The notes under the pieces are model-generated. The model saw nothing but the letters and a program-made list of their open reading frames with translations. It searched no databases and was not told the origin of the DNA. 64,000 nt of DNA, taken from NCBI GenBank assembly GCA_964557575.1, contig CAZLBC010000013.1, positions 1-64,000 of the forward strand. Direction: 5' to 3'. The stretch comes from CAZLBC01 sp964557575 (GTDB taxonomy: Bacteria > Planctomycetota > Phycisphaerae > SM23-33). The translations under genes and the position numbers were made by a program. Within the stretch, counting starts at the first letter, position 1. Every line of letters starts with the position of its first letter. Positions 39,916 to 48,355 of the stretch are shown here, piece by piece.

Positions 39916-40344
39916 TTATTCACCCTCCACGATAATACCCATTGATCGGGCGGTGCCCGCAATGATCTTCGCGCCGGCATTCACATCCCGCGCCGACAGA
40001 TCCGCCAGCTTCCTCTCCGCTATCTCGCGGCACTGGTTCATAGATACCGTGCCGACCTTTTCCCGGTTCGGTTCGCCGGAACCCTTCGCCAGTCCCGCCG
40101 CTTCTTTCAGCAGGACCGCGGCGGGGGGACTTTTGACGATAAACTCGTACGAGTTATCGGCGAAGACCGTGATTTCGATGGGGACGGGAGTACCGTTTAA
40201 ATCCTTGGTTCGCTCGTTGAACTGGGATATGAATTGCCCGATGTTAACGCCGTGGGCACCCAGCGCAGGGCCGATCGGCGGTGCGGGAGTGGCCTGTCCG
40301 CCCGGCGCCTGAACCTTTATTTTTCCAGCAATCTTTTTGGCCAT
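39916..40344 (-). CDS. rplK: 50S ribosomal protein L11
   Basis: The 142-residue uL11 belongs to the GTPase-associated centre. KIKVQAPGGQATPAPPIGPALGAHGVN, with the N-terminal prolines, and the C-terminal RNA-binding domain ending in AGTARSMGIIVE are conserved. It follows nusG and precedes rplA. Confidence 0.97.
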   Translation of the reverse strand: MAKKIAGKIKVQAPGGQATPAPPIGPALGAHGVNIGQFISQFNERTKDLNGTPVPIEITVFADNSYEFIVKSPPAAVLLKEAAGLAKGSGEPNREKVGTVSMNQCREIAERKLADLSARDVNAGAKIIAGTARSMGIIVEGE

Positions 40345-40371
40345 GGGAACTTTTCGCCTCTTGATACGGAT

Positions 40372-41292
40372 TTAAGTCTTTTCAATCTGCCAGAACTCAA
40401 GCTCGACCGGGGTCGAACGGCCGAAAATGGTGGTCACGACCCGCGCGAGCCCCTTGTCGGGGAGTATTTCATCGACGATCCCCTCGAAATTCTCGAAAGC
40501 ACCTTCCTTGATTTTGACCTGGTCTCCCTTGCTGAACTCGACGGAAATCGGCTCGCCCCCCTTCGCCTTCTCAACCTGCTGGAGCATCTTGTCGACATCA
40601 TCCTGAGACATGGGCACGGGCTTGCCCGTGGAACCGATAAAATTACCGACACCGGGGGTATCCTTGATGGCGAACCAGGCGTCTTCCGCGACAGAGCCGT
40701 CTTCCTCGAGACGGAGTTGAATGAATATGTATCCCGGGTACAGTTTTTTATTGACTTCTTTCCTGCCCGCTTTTCCGGAAGCGGAATGACCTCTGCCCAC
40801 GCGCCGCTTCTCGGTCGGCACCAGGATGCCGCCTATTTTCTCCTGCAGTTCGTCCAGGGACACCTTTTTCCTGAGGGCATCGCACACGGTGTCCTCGCGA
40901 TTTGAGGCAACCCTGAGGACGCACCACTTCATTGACGGATCGTCCGAAATGGCAACCGCAGACTCCTCGTCGCTATCATCTTCGGCAGCGCCATCGCCGC
41001 CGGTTTCATCGCCGGCAACCTCCCCGGCAGTTTCCTCACCGGCAACCTCCTCGGCGGGAGCATCCGCTTGCTCGGTACCGGAAGAAGTCTGCTCAACGCC
41101 ATTTTCGGGATCGACCGGCGGCGCAGCCGCGTCTTCTCCGGCCGTCCCGGTGTTGACCGCTTCGGTATCATCCGCAACCGGGTGTTCCGGAACAGGCGCC
41201 GTATCGGGCGCCGCGGGAGAGGGATTCATTTCTTCAGCGTTCCCTGAAGAGGTGTCGCCGTTGCCGTCAATGTCGGTATCGTCAATATCCAT
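40372..41292 (-). CDS. nusG: Transcription factor NusG with acidic N-terminal extension
   Basis: From M121 the protein is a normal NusG: MKWCVLRVASNREDTV starts the NGN domain that binds RNA polymerase, YPGYIFIQL is conserved, and a KOW domain (KGDQVKIKEGAFENFEGIV) ends it. Ahead are 120 residues of acidic, Ala/Gly/Pro-rich low-complexity sequence without a stop codon, for 306 in all. No ribosome-binding site stands before M121, which supports use of the long form. It follows secE, the usual pair. Confidence 0.94.
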   Translation of the reverse strand: MDIDDTDIDGNGDTSSGNAEEMNPSPAAPDTAPVPEHPVADDTEAVNTGTAGEDAAAPPVDPENGVEQTSSGTEQADAPAEEVAGEETAGEVAGDETGGDGAAEDDSDEESAVAISDDPSMKWCVLRVASNREDTVCDALRKKVSLDELQEKIGGILVPTEKRRVGRGHSASGKAGRKEVNKKLYPGYIFIQLRLEEDGSVAEDAWFAIKDTPGVGNFIGSTGKPVPMSQDDVDKMLQQVEKAKGGEPISVEFSKGDQVKIKEGAFENFEGIVDEILPDKGLARVVTTIFGRSTPVELEFWQIEKT

Positions 41293-41384
41293 AAATCATA
41301 ACCTGAATAGGTCGCGGTGTTCGTACATGTACGAGGCTGTCTATTGCCAAGGCGATTCCCGCCTGGAATTGTGCAGACTCACGC

Positions 41385-41768
41385 TCAGGGTGTCACTCCA
41401 ATCAGTCGAAAGAAATTGGCAAATGCGAAATCAACCAGAAAAAGCAGGGACGCAAGTATCAGCGTCGTGATAATAACGACTTTTGTCGAACCGATGACTT
41501 CCGTTTTGGTTGACCAGGACACTTTTTTCATTTCGCTTTCGGTGGCGATGAGAAAATCGGCGCCGCGGGCGCTGTTGGTTATCAGGAACACCAGGAAAGA
41601 TATCCCCGCCAGCACAAGCGTGGGAATGCCGTATGTGAGGTAAATGTTCAATCCATAACCCTCGAGGCTGTCCTTCAGGGCGTAGGCACCCCACGCCGAC
41701 ATGATAATGACGGCCGCGGCGGTCACCATCCTGATAACCTTACCTTGATTCCTCTTATAGATATTCAT
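41385..41768 (-). CDS. secE: Protein translocase subunit SecE
   Basis: SecE clamps SecY in the translocon. The conserved amphipathic segment SEMKKVSWSTKTEVIGST (about residues 76-93) and the following membrane helix are diagnostic. Two more hydrophobic segments (about 14-32 and 40-62) precede it, giving a three-helix SecE of 127 residues, as in E. coli, rather than the one-helix form. It lies between tRNA-Trp and nusG. Confidence 0.95.
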   Translation of the reverse strand: MNIYKRNQGKVIRMVTAAAVIIMSAWGAYALKDSLEGYGLNIYLTYGIPTLVLAGISFLVFLITNSARGADFLIATESEMKKVSWSTKTEVIGSTKVVIITTLILASLLFLVDFAFANFFRLIGVTP

Positions 41769-41904
41769 TTTATTTCGGGTAACGAAACGGTCGGTTTACG
41801 GGATACGCCCCCGGGATCGCCTTTCGAACTCCCTGTCACTCCGCCGCCGACGAACGGCTGACAGGTAACGCTCTTTTTCTGCTGGCGGCCCCGGACCACA
41901 TACT

Positions 41905-41977
<73 letters not shown>

Positions 41978-42018
41978 ACGGAACAAAAGATCGAGTGGAC
42001 CCAATATTTTTCCGCCCA

Positions 42019-42186
42019 CTATTTGCGTTTCAGTTTATGTTTCGTGTGTTTTCGCTCCCTCGGACAGTACTTGTTTAATTCGAGCTTGGGCATTCCACCG
42101 TGAACAATGACCTCGGTTCGATAATTGAGATCCTTGCACTCAGCACACTGCAACCACGCGTATTCCCGGCGATTCGACTTTGCCAT
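42019..42186 (-). CDS. rpmG: 50S ribosomal protein L33
   Basis: A 55-residue bL33 that starts MAKSNRREYAWLQCAECKDL. The first zinc-type pair C14/C17 is present, but the second pair keeps only C41, in KYCPRERKHT, so zinc binding may be partial. It lies between tuf and tRNA-Trp, the usual location before secE. Confidence 0.95.
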   Translation of the reverse strand: MAKSNRREYAWLQCAECKDLNYRTEVIVHGGMPKLELNKYCPRERKHTKHKLKRK

Positions 42187-42216
42187 AAGTTATGCCCGTT
42201 TAAGCTTTTCTCGCGT

Positions 42217-43422
42217 CTATTCAAGCACCTTCGTAACCACACCGGATGCCACGGTTCTTCCACCCTCGCGAATGGCAAACCGCAAACCCTCGTCCATGGC
42301 AATCGAAGTGTTCAACAGCTCAACTTCAACATTCACGTGGTCGCCGGGCATGCACATCTCGGCCCCGCCGAGGAGTTTAACCGTACCGGTAACATCGGTT
42401 GTGCGGAAGTAAAACTGGGGCCGGTAGCCCGTGAAAAACGGGGTATGCCGTCCACCTTCCCCCTTGGTCAAAACGTAAATCTCGCCCTCGAACTTGCTGT
42501 GGGGAGTAATGCTGCCGGGGGCCGCGAGGACCTGGCCCCTGCTCAGTTCGTCTTTTTCAACACCACGGAGCAAGCAACCGACGTTATCACCGGCCTGTCC
42601 CTCATCCATGGTCTTGTTGAACATCTCAACGCCGGTCACCACCGTATCTCGCGTCTCTCCAAGGCCGACGATCTCAACCTTGTCGCCGGAATGAACAATA
42701 CCTCTTTCGATACGTCCCGTACCGACAGTACCGCGGCCCTTGATCGAGAAGACATCTTCGACCGGCATCAGGAACGGCTTATCCGTCTCACGAACCGGCT
42801 CGGGAATGTGCTCATCGAGAGCCTTGACCAATTCCCTGATCGGCTCGGCGGCATCTCCACCGGGATCGGCGATGGCTTCCGTGGAAGAACCCTTGATGAC
42901 GGGGATGTTGTCGCCGTCGAAATCATACTCGGAAAGCAGTTCCCGCACTTCCATCTCCACCAGTTCCAGGAGTTCCTCATCCTCGACAAGATCCGCCTTG
43001 TTGAGGAATACCACCAGTTCGGGAACATTCACCTGCCTGGCCAGGAGGACGTGCTCCCTGGTCTGCGGCATGGGCCCGTCCGCAGCGGAAACCACGAGGA
43101 TCGCCCCGTCCATCTGGGCGGCGCCGGTAATCATGTTTTTCACGTAATCGGCGTGTCCCGGACAGTCGACGTGGGCGTAATGCCGCTTTTCAGACTGGTA
43201 TTCCACGTGAGACGTTGCAATCGTAAGGATCTTCGTCTCGTCGCGTCTTCCCTGCGACTCGGAGGCCTTAGCGATATCGTCGTAGGAACGGAACTTCGCC
43301 AGTCCCTGACTTTCGAGGACCTTGGTTATAGCCGCGGTCAATGTTGTCTTGCCGTGGTCTACATGGCCGATGGTTCCCACATTCACGTGCGGTTTTGTCC
43401 GCTCAAATACTTCCTTCGCCAT
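42217..43422 (-). CDS. tuf: Elongation factor Tu with unusual switch I loop
   Basis: The 401-residue EF-Tu delivers aminoacyl-tRNA to the ribosome. The P-loop GHVDHGKTTL (19-28), DCPGHADYVKNM, NKAD and domains II-III are standard. The switch I region (about 41-70) is not: instead of the near-universal RGITIN it reads KILTIA, and about five residues are inserted before it. The Thr that senses GTP (T67) is kept. The gene is flanked by tRNA-Thr upstream and rpmG downstream in the tRNA-tuf-tRNA-secE-nusG arrangement. Confidence 0.97.
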   Translation of the reverse strand: MAKEVFERTKPHVNVGTIGHVDHGKTTLTAAITKVLESQGLAKFRSYDDIAKASESQGRRDETKILTIATSHVEYQSEKRHYAHVDCPGHADYVKNMITGAAQMDGAILVVSAADGPMPQTREHVLLARQVNVPELVVFLNKADLVEDEELLELVEMEVRELLSEYDFDGDNIPVIKGSSTEAIADPGGDAAEPIRELVKALDEHIPEPVRETDKPFLMPVEDVFSIKGRGTVGTGRIERGIVHSGDKVEIVGLGETRDTVVTGVEMFNKTMDEGQAGDNVGCLLRGVEKDELSRGQVLAAPGSITPHSKFEGEIYVLTKGEGGRHTPFFTGYRPQFYFRTTDVTGTVKLLGGAEMCMPGDHVNVEVELLNTSIAMDEGLRFAIREGGRTVASGVVTKVLE

Positions 43423-43514
43423 TTTCTTTCAACTCCTATCCAGTGAACATAAATGAATCTATATAGGTATTGCCGGGTTCGGCTGTACAAACCAGCCAGC
43501 CTGTCTGAAACGCA

Positions 43515-43586
43515 AGCTGCTGATGGGGGTCGAACCCATGGCCTCGTCCTTACCAAGGACGCGCTCTACCACTGAGCTACAGCAGC
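43515..43586 (-). tRNA. tRNA-Thr (anticodon GGT)
   Basis: A 72-base tRNA on the minus strand. The acceptor GCTGCTG/CAGCAGC and the anticodon stem CGTCC/GGACG around TTGGTAA give anticodon GGT. The T loop is TTCGACC. The discriminator position reads T and no CCA is encoded. It is the first transcribed unit of the tuf-secE-nusG section and would be cut out of the mRNA. Confidence 0.94.
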
Positions 43587-43707
43587 AACAATAAACGGTC
43601 GGTGTCACATGGTTTAGCAAACCAACACCCAGCAGCAACTCGATAGTACCCGATTACCGGTCTGCTATAGGCACACGCCTCCTGCAGGAAGCTAAATAGA
43701 CCGGAAC

Positions 43708-43735
43708 AGTATACGAATTGAATATAATCTGTCAA
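43708..43735 (-). promoter_or_regulatory. Strong promoter of the tRNA-Thr/tuf supercluster
   Basis: On the minus strand TTGACA (43730-43735) and TATACT (43708-43713) are separated by 16 bases, close to the sigma70 consensus. The start would lie near 43700, about 115 bases before tRNA-Thr. An A7/T8 inverted tract just upstream (43746-43765) may end the transcript of the preceding gene. Confidence 0.75.
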
Positions 43736-43786
43736 ACATGTATACCAAAAAAACATCTTTTTTTTACGGGGTTTTCAGCAACGCTC

Positions 43787-44326
43787 TCAATCTCCGTCAC
43801 CGGACCTGAAACCGTCGTTCAGCCATTTGCCCGTTCTTTCGTGGTAACGCCTGTATTTTTGCCTGGCCAGATCTATACCGTGCGCCGGAATATACATGCT
43901 TTTCGGGAGATTGCGTCGCTTGAAAATCATCTGGTACGCCGGCTCCATAACATATTCGGTGCCGTCCTCGCTGAATTCAACCCAGCAGTGGCCGTGTTCG
44001 GCAGCGGGGCCCCGGGCCCCGATAACCACCCTGGCATCAATGCCCCTGCGTTCCAGAAGTTGATCGGTGTATATGGCGATATCCTCGCAATCCCCCGCTC
44101 TCCGCCGGGCGGTTTCCTCGGGCGTCTGCCAGTAATCCGTACCGGGCGGGTCGGGCACATAGCGTATACGCGCCGCCGATATCAGGCACGAAACGATTTC
44201 ATCGGAGACATATACGGGTTCAAAAGGACTCGATTGCGCCCCGTTTCCGTCCGGCTCGGAGGGCACGCGGCACGAACACGTCACAGTGGCCGTTGTCGCT
44301 ATCATGAATATGCAGTGCGATTTCAC
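43787..44326 (-). CDS. Exported transglutaminase-like protein
   Basis: A 179-residue protein with a short hydrophobic N-terminus and cysteines near residues 17-19, so it may be a lipoprotein. RRRAGDCEDIAIYTDQLLERRG carries the likely catalytic Cys80, GHCWVEF has the His (H113), and VMEPA follows as the third element of a transglutaminase/cysteine-peptidase fold. Such proteins cross-link or cut protein or peptidoglycan-linked substrates. The start is a GTG after a GGAGG-containing stretch. It faces away from pyrD. Confidence 0.75.
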   Translation of the reverse strand: MKSHCIFMIATTATVTCSCRVPSEPDGNGAQSSPFEPVYVSDEIVSCLISAARIRYVPDPPGTDYWQTPEETARRRAGDCEDIAIYTDQLLERRGIDARVVIGARGPAAEHGHCWVEFSEDGTEYVMEPAYQMIFKRRNLPKSMYIPAHGIDLARQKYRRYHERTGKWLNDGFRSGDGD

Positions 44327-44379
44327 ATTCCCGCCTCTACCTCCGTCGTGTCACTGCCGGCCGCTGTATGCTTTACGAA

Positions 44380-44408
44380 TTGTACACAACGCTGGCGGCA
44401 TGTATAAT
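44380..44408 (+). promoter_or_regulatory. Promoter of pyrD
   Basis: TTGTAC (44380-44385) and a perfect TATAAT (44403-44408) are separated by 17 bases, about 45 bases before the pyrD ATG. Confidence 0.75.
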
Positions 44409-44453
44409 GCAGCAATGATTACGACGGAGATTATACCCGGGAAGGGCCAGTGA

Positions 44454-45416
44454 ATGAACAGTAATCAGCGAGCCGATGCCCATGATACCGTGGACATGTC
44501 GGTCCGGATAGGGGAGATCGGCCTGAAAAATCCATTGCTGACCGCCAGCGGGACGTGCGGATACGCATCCGAATATTACGATTTCGCCGACCTCGGCGAT
44601 CTCGGTGGTTTCGTCACGAAGTCCATATCTCTCGATCCGTTAAAAGGAAATAATTACCCGCGCACCGTCGAAACCCGCGCCGGCATGCTGAACGCGATCG
44701 GTCTCGCGAACGTCGGCCTGGAAGCCTTTATACGGGACAAGGTCCCGGACATTGAAACACTGGGGCTCCCGACCATCGTGAACATAGCAGGCAAAACACC
44801 GGAAGAGTACATTGCCGTCGCCGAGGCACTCGAGGATATAGAATCAATCGCGGGGTGCGAGTTGAACATCTCCTGCCCCAATGTCAAGTCGGGAGGCATT
44901 CAGTTCGGTACGGATCCCGACGCGGTCCGAGCGGTGACCGCCGCGGTCAAGAGCGCGTGTCGAAAAAACACACTCATCGTAAAACTGTCGCCGAACGTCA
45001 AAGACATCGCCGAAATCGCCGCCGCCGCCGTGGAAGGCGGTGCCGAGGCACTGAGCCTCATAAACACCCTGACCGGTATGGCCGTGGATATCGAGACCCG
45101 CACACCCGTGCTCGACAACGGCACCGGCGGATTGAGCGGGCCGGCAATACGCCCCGTCGCCGTGGCGATGGTGCACAAAGTCTACCGGGAGGTCGCCGGT
45201 CCGGCCGACATACCCCTCATCGGTATGGGGGGTATACAGCGGGCCCGCGATGCCCTCGAGTTTTTTATCGCCGGGGCCACGGCCGTTGCGGTGGGTACCG
45301 CGCTGTTTATCGATCCGAACTGCATTTCGCACATCAGGCGGGGTATCAAGGATTACCTCGTTCGACATGGATTTGACTCCGTACGGCAACTGACCGGAAC
45401 GCTTGAAACCCGATGA
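44454..45416 (+). CDS. pyrD: Dihydroorotate dehydrogenase, class 1B type
   Basis: The 320-residue FMN enzyme oxidises dihydroorotate to orotate in pyrimidine synthesis. The substrate loop NISCPNVKSGG contains the catalytic Cys of class 1 enzymes, GLANVGLE and the FMN-phosphate segment LIGMGGIQRARDALEFFIAGATAVAVGTAL are conserved. Class 1B enzymes normally need the iron-sulfur partner PyrK. No pyrK is seen in this window. A GGAAGGG site precedes the ATG. Confidence 0.95.
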   Translation: MNSNQRADAHDTVDMSVRIGEIGLKNPLLTASGTCGYASEYYDFADLGDLGGFVTKSISLDPLKGNNYPRTVETRAGMLNAIGLANVGLEAFIRDKVPDIETLGLPTIVNIAGKTPEEYIAVAEALEDIESIAGCELNISCPNVKSGGIQFGTDPDAVRAVTAAVKSACRKNTLIVKLSPNVKDIAEIAAAAVEGGAEALSLINTLTGMAVDIETRTPVLDNGTGGLSGPAIRPVAVAMVHKVYREVAGPADIPLIGMGGIQRARDALEFFIAGATAVAVGTALFIDPNCISHIRRGIKDYLVRHGFDSVRQLTGTLETR

Positions 45417-46225
45417 AGACCAAGGTGACCATAACCGCGCTGATCGCGATTTCGTCGACGGCCATCTTCGCAGCGCCGGCACTGCGGCCCGCGGCGCAGC
45501 AGCGTGATGAATCGTTTCCCTTTCGGTGTGCCGTGCTGGACATCAGCAACACTGCCGATACGGAAATCGCGTCGGTGCGCATGAGATGGGCGGGAGGAGG
45601 GCCGACCATGGTCTTTCCCGCCGCCGTATCCCCGGGACGCAGTGCGGCAGTGACGGTATACCTGCCCGCGTGTTCGGTATCACAAGAATTCGACGTCACG
45701 CTGCTCGACCTTCGCGGACAGCCAATCGAACGAAGTCGTACTCCGATCGACTGGCCCGCCGCACTGGTTTCCCGTAATGCGTTCATAGACTACGAAACGG
45801 GCAGGAAATGGATGGCGGATCCGGCGATATGGCCTGAGAGGATAAAACTGAGTATCGCGGCAGCCCTCGCGGGCGCATCAATCGGGATCGCCGGCGCACT
45901 GCTGATCGGTCGTCCCGCGCTGAGGATGACGTCAGTCGCGATTATCCTGGTATCTCTCGCTGCGGGAACATGGTTTATTCTGGCCGAATTCCGCGCGGGG
46001 TATACGATTGACCGGGACGGGCGATGCATCATTCTCAAGTGCCGTAATACGTCAACCGCGCATCTTCCCCCGGCCGACGAGACGGGGATGCCGCGGTTTG
46101 CGCCAATATATATTTACGCATCGCATATGAAAAGAGACGATACCGTGATAGATACCGAAACGGGAACCACGGTTCCCCTGAAACCCGGCGCGGTCCGCAT
46201 CTTCAGGAAGACGGGACTTCAATAA
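45413..46225 (+). CDS. Membrane protein of unknown function
   Basis: A 270-residue protein that I do not recognise. It has a signal peptide (about 1-21), a beta-rich domain (about 30-125), then two membrane helices (about 142-165 and 172-192) and a short C-terminal domain. Its ATG overlaps the pyrD stop (ATGA), so it is translationally coupled to pyrD, though nothing links it to pyrimidine synthesis. It converges with the next gene. Confidence 0.7.
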   Translation: MKTKVTITALIAISSTAIFAAPALRPAAQQRDESFPFRCAVLDISNTADTEIASVRMRWAGGGPTMVFPAAVSPGRSAAVTVYLPACSVSQEFDVTLLDLRGQPIERSRTPIDWPAALVSRNAFIDYETGRKWMADPAIWPERIKLSIAAALAGASIGIAGALLIGRPALRMTSVAIILVSLAAGTWFILAEFRAGYTIDRDGRCIILKCRNTSTAHLPPADETGMPRFAPIYIYASHMKRDDTVIDTETGTTVPLKPGAVRIFRKTGLQ

Positions 46226-46231
46226 CAAAAG

Positions 46232-46555
46232 TTACCCTTCACCCTCGTCCGTCTCGTCGACATCTATTCGCCGGCCGGCCTCGGTCCACGCGTCGACGTA
46301 ATCAAGACGCGATCGGGGAAGGCGGGGCTGCCGCACCTGCCGAAACCACCTGAACAGCGACCACAACAGGAGCAGAAAGGTGATACCCGTCGCCGATGCG
46401 ATAACCACGGAAAGCCGCAGCAGCGCTTCCCGTTTTCGCAGGCCGACCATCTCGCGGCACTCCCCCAGTATCATGAACAGCGCGTACACCTGCAACAGAC
46501 ACATCACGCAGAGACAACCGGCCGGCACAAGATATCCTGTCTTGCGTTTTGTCAT
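46232..46555 (-). CDS. Small two-helix membrane protein of unknown function
   Basis: A 107-residue protein starting MTKRKTGYLVPAG with two hydrophobic segments (about 8-30 and 44-65) and a charged C-terminal tail. It is not recognised. The ATG at 46555 is chosen over upstream codons that would overlap the DnaJ-like gene. It ends the lepB-lptB-dnaJ series on the minus strand. Confidence 0.6.
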   Translation of the reverse strand: MTKRKTGYLVPAGCLCVMCLLQVYALFMILGECREMVGLRKREALLRLSVVIASATGITFLLLLWSLFRWFRQVRQPRLPRSRLDYVDAWTEAGRRIDVDETDEGEG

Positions 46556-46562
46556 TATCCCG

Positions 46563-47558
46563 TTACTTCCACGGAACGTCCCGGCGGGGATCGCAATCCT
46601 CGACCGTGTCGAATTGTTCGAGAAGTTCCTTACCCGCCGGCGAAATCTCTTGCGGAGTCGTGACGAGCAGGTGTACATACTGGTCCCCGCGGTCGCCCCC
46701 CTTACCATTCGAAATACCTTTGCCCTTCAGCCTGAGGGTACGACCCCCGGCGACACCGGGGGGAATCGTCACGGTGGTCATCCCGTCAACCGTCGGCACG
46801 TCCACCTTGCCGCCGAGCGAGGCTTCCACGATGCTGACCGGGAGATCGACATGGATATCATCACCCTCCCGCCTGAAGTACAGGTGCTTCTTGACGCGAC
46901 AGTGGATGATCAGATCGCCGCGTCCGCCCGGCCCGACCTCGCCCTTTTCCCTGACGCGGATCTTCTGACCGTCCCTGACGCCCGGGGGAATTTTCACGCT
47001 GATGGTCTGCCGTGCCGGCGCGCCGCCCTGGGGATCTTTCTCCTGAAGAACCACGCTCCGTTCGGTACCGGTGATCGCCTCCATGAAATCGAGCATGACC
47101 CCGTGTTCAAGATTTCTTCCACGCGGCGCGGCGGCGCGATGCCGGCTGCCGGGGCGCCGCCGCCTCCTGCCGCCGACCTGTCCCCCGAGGGCCTCGAGAA
47201 TCTCTTCGAGCCCCATGCTCATGAAACCGCTTCCCCCCCCGAAGATATCGCCAAAATTGATATTGACGCGCTGCCCGACGCCGAATCCACCGGTACCGCC
47301 GAATCCGCCCCCGCCGCCCGGCGGGGAACCCCCGTCGAACGCCGCATGACCAAACCGGTCGTATTGCTTTCGTTTATCCGGATCCGAGAGGACATCGTAG
47401 GCCGCGGTAGCTTCCCGAAACTTCGCCTCGGCGTCCTCCTCCTTGTTTACGTCGGGATGGTACTTTCTCGCGAGCCGCCGGTAGGCGTTCTTGATCTCTT
47501 CCGGAGAGGCCGTGCGGGAAACACCAAGAACATCGTAATAATCTCGCTTGTCGTTCAT
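46563..47558 (-). CDS. DnaJ-type co-chaperone without zinc finger
   Basis: A 331-residue J-domain protein. The J domain (1-68) has the DnaK-activating HPD at 34-36, then a Gly/Phe-rich linker, an arginine-rich patch (about residues 131-148), and the two C-terminal substrate-binding domains with VKIPPGVRDGQKIRVREKG and VTIPPGVAGGRTLRLKGKG. The CxxCxGxG zinc repeats of DnaJ proper are absent, so it is a CbpA/type II co-chaperone. DnaK and GrpE genes are not nearby. Confidence 0.92.
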   Translation of the reverse strand: MNDKRDYYDVLGVSRTASPEEIKNAYRRLARKYHPDVNKEEDAEAKFREATAAYDVLSDPDKRKQYDRFGHAAFDGGSPPGGGGGFGGTGGFGVGQRVNINFGDIFGGGSGFMSMGLEEILEALGGQVGGRRRRRPGSRHRAAAPRGRNLEHGVMLDFMEAITGTERSVVLQEKDPQGGAPARQTISVKIPPGVRDGQKIRVREKGEVGPGGRGDLIIHCRVKKHLYFRREGDDIHVDLPVSIVEASLGGKVDVPTVDGMTTVTIPPGVAGGRTLRLKGKGISNGKGGDRGDQYVHLLVTTPQEISPAGKELLEQFDTVEDCDPRRDVPWK

Positions 47559-47579
47559 CTATCACGTCCGAAGAATAAC

Positions 47580-48317
47580 TTACCTGTCGAACTCATCCCC
47601 GCGAATGCTGTCCCCCAGATAGGTACTCCTGACCAACTCGTCCTTGACCAGTTCCCTGGGCGATCCCTCGCGCAGAATCTTGCCCGAATCGAGTATATAG
47701 GATCGGTCGGTAACCTTCAGCGTCTCCCTGACGTTGTGATCGGTCAGCAGTATGCTGATACCCTCGTTGCGCAGCTTTTCTATCTCCCGCTGCAAATCTT
47801 CAACGGCTATCGGGTCGACGCCGCTGAAGGGCTCATCCAGCAGAATAATCATGGGGTTGGTAACCAGTGCCCGGGCGATTTCGAGCTTTCTCCGCTCACC
47901 GCCGGAGAGTGTTCTGGCCTTCTGTTTCTGCTGGACCGTCAAACCGAACTGTTCCAGGAGTTGATCGCACGTGTTGTTTCTATCAAACCGCGACATCTTC
48001 AGCGTTTCGAGGATAGCCAAGATATTCTGCCGCACGGTCAGCCTCTGGAACACGCTCGGTTCCTGCGACAGGTAGCCGATCCCCCGCCTCGCGCGACGGT
48101 ACATCGGCATGGTGGTAATATCGATACCGTCGAACAGCACGCGCCCCCCGTCGGGCCGAATCATCCCGACCGTCATCCTGAAACTCGTGGTCTTACCGGC
48201 GCCGTTTCTGCCGAGAAGCCCGACTATCTCACCTTCGTTGACTGTCAGGGAGACCTTGTCGACGACGGTTCTGCCGCCGTAACTCTTTACCAGGTTTTCC
48301 GTCTGCAATAATTCCAT
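47580..48317 (-). CDS. lptB: LptB-type ABC transporter ATPase
   Basis: A 245-residue ATPase of the lipopolysaccharide-export type, or a closely related family. Walker A GRNGAGKTTS (36-45), signature LSGGERRKLEIARAL, Walker B IILLDEPFSG and the switch His in LTDHN are intact. LptB drives LPS transport with LptFG, which are not in this window. The ATG at 48317 has a GGAAG site. It lies between lepB and dnaJ. Planctomycetes with LPS genes make this role plausible. Confidence 0.9.
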   Translation of the reverse strand: MELLQTENLVKSYGGRTVVDKVSLTVNEGEIVGLLGRNGAGKTTSFRMTVGMIRPDGGRVLFDGIDITTMPMYRRARRGIGYLSQEPSVFQRLTVRQNILAILETLKMSRFDRNNTCDQLLEQFGLTVQQKQKARTLSGGERRKLEIARALVTNPMIILLDEPFSGVDPIAVEDLQREIEKLRNEGISILLTDHNVRETLKVTDRSYILDSGKILREGSPRELVKDELVRSTYLGDSIRGDEFDR

Positions 48318-48355
48318 GTTCTTCCGTTCAAACGCCGCACGGTAATGCGGCGTGT

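Noticed and set aside
46380..48311. Plus-strand open frame of 643 codons
   Set aside because: Antisense to the DnaJ-like gene and lptB, which have complete motifs.
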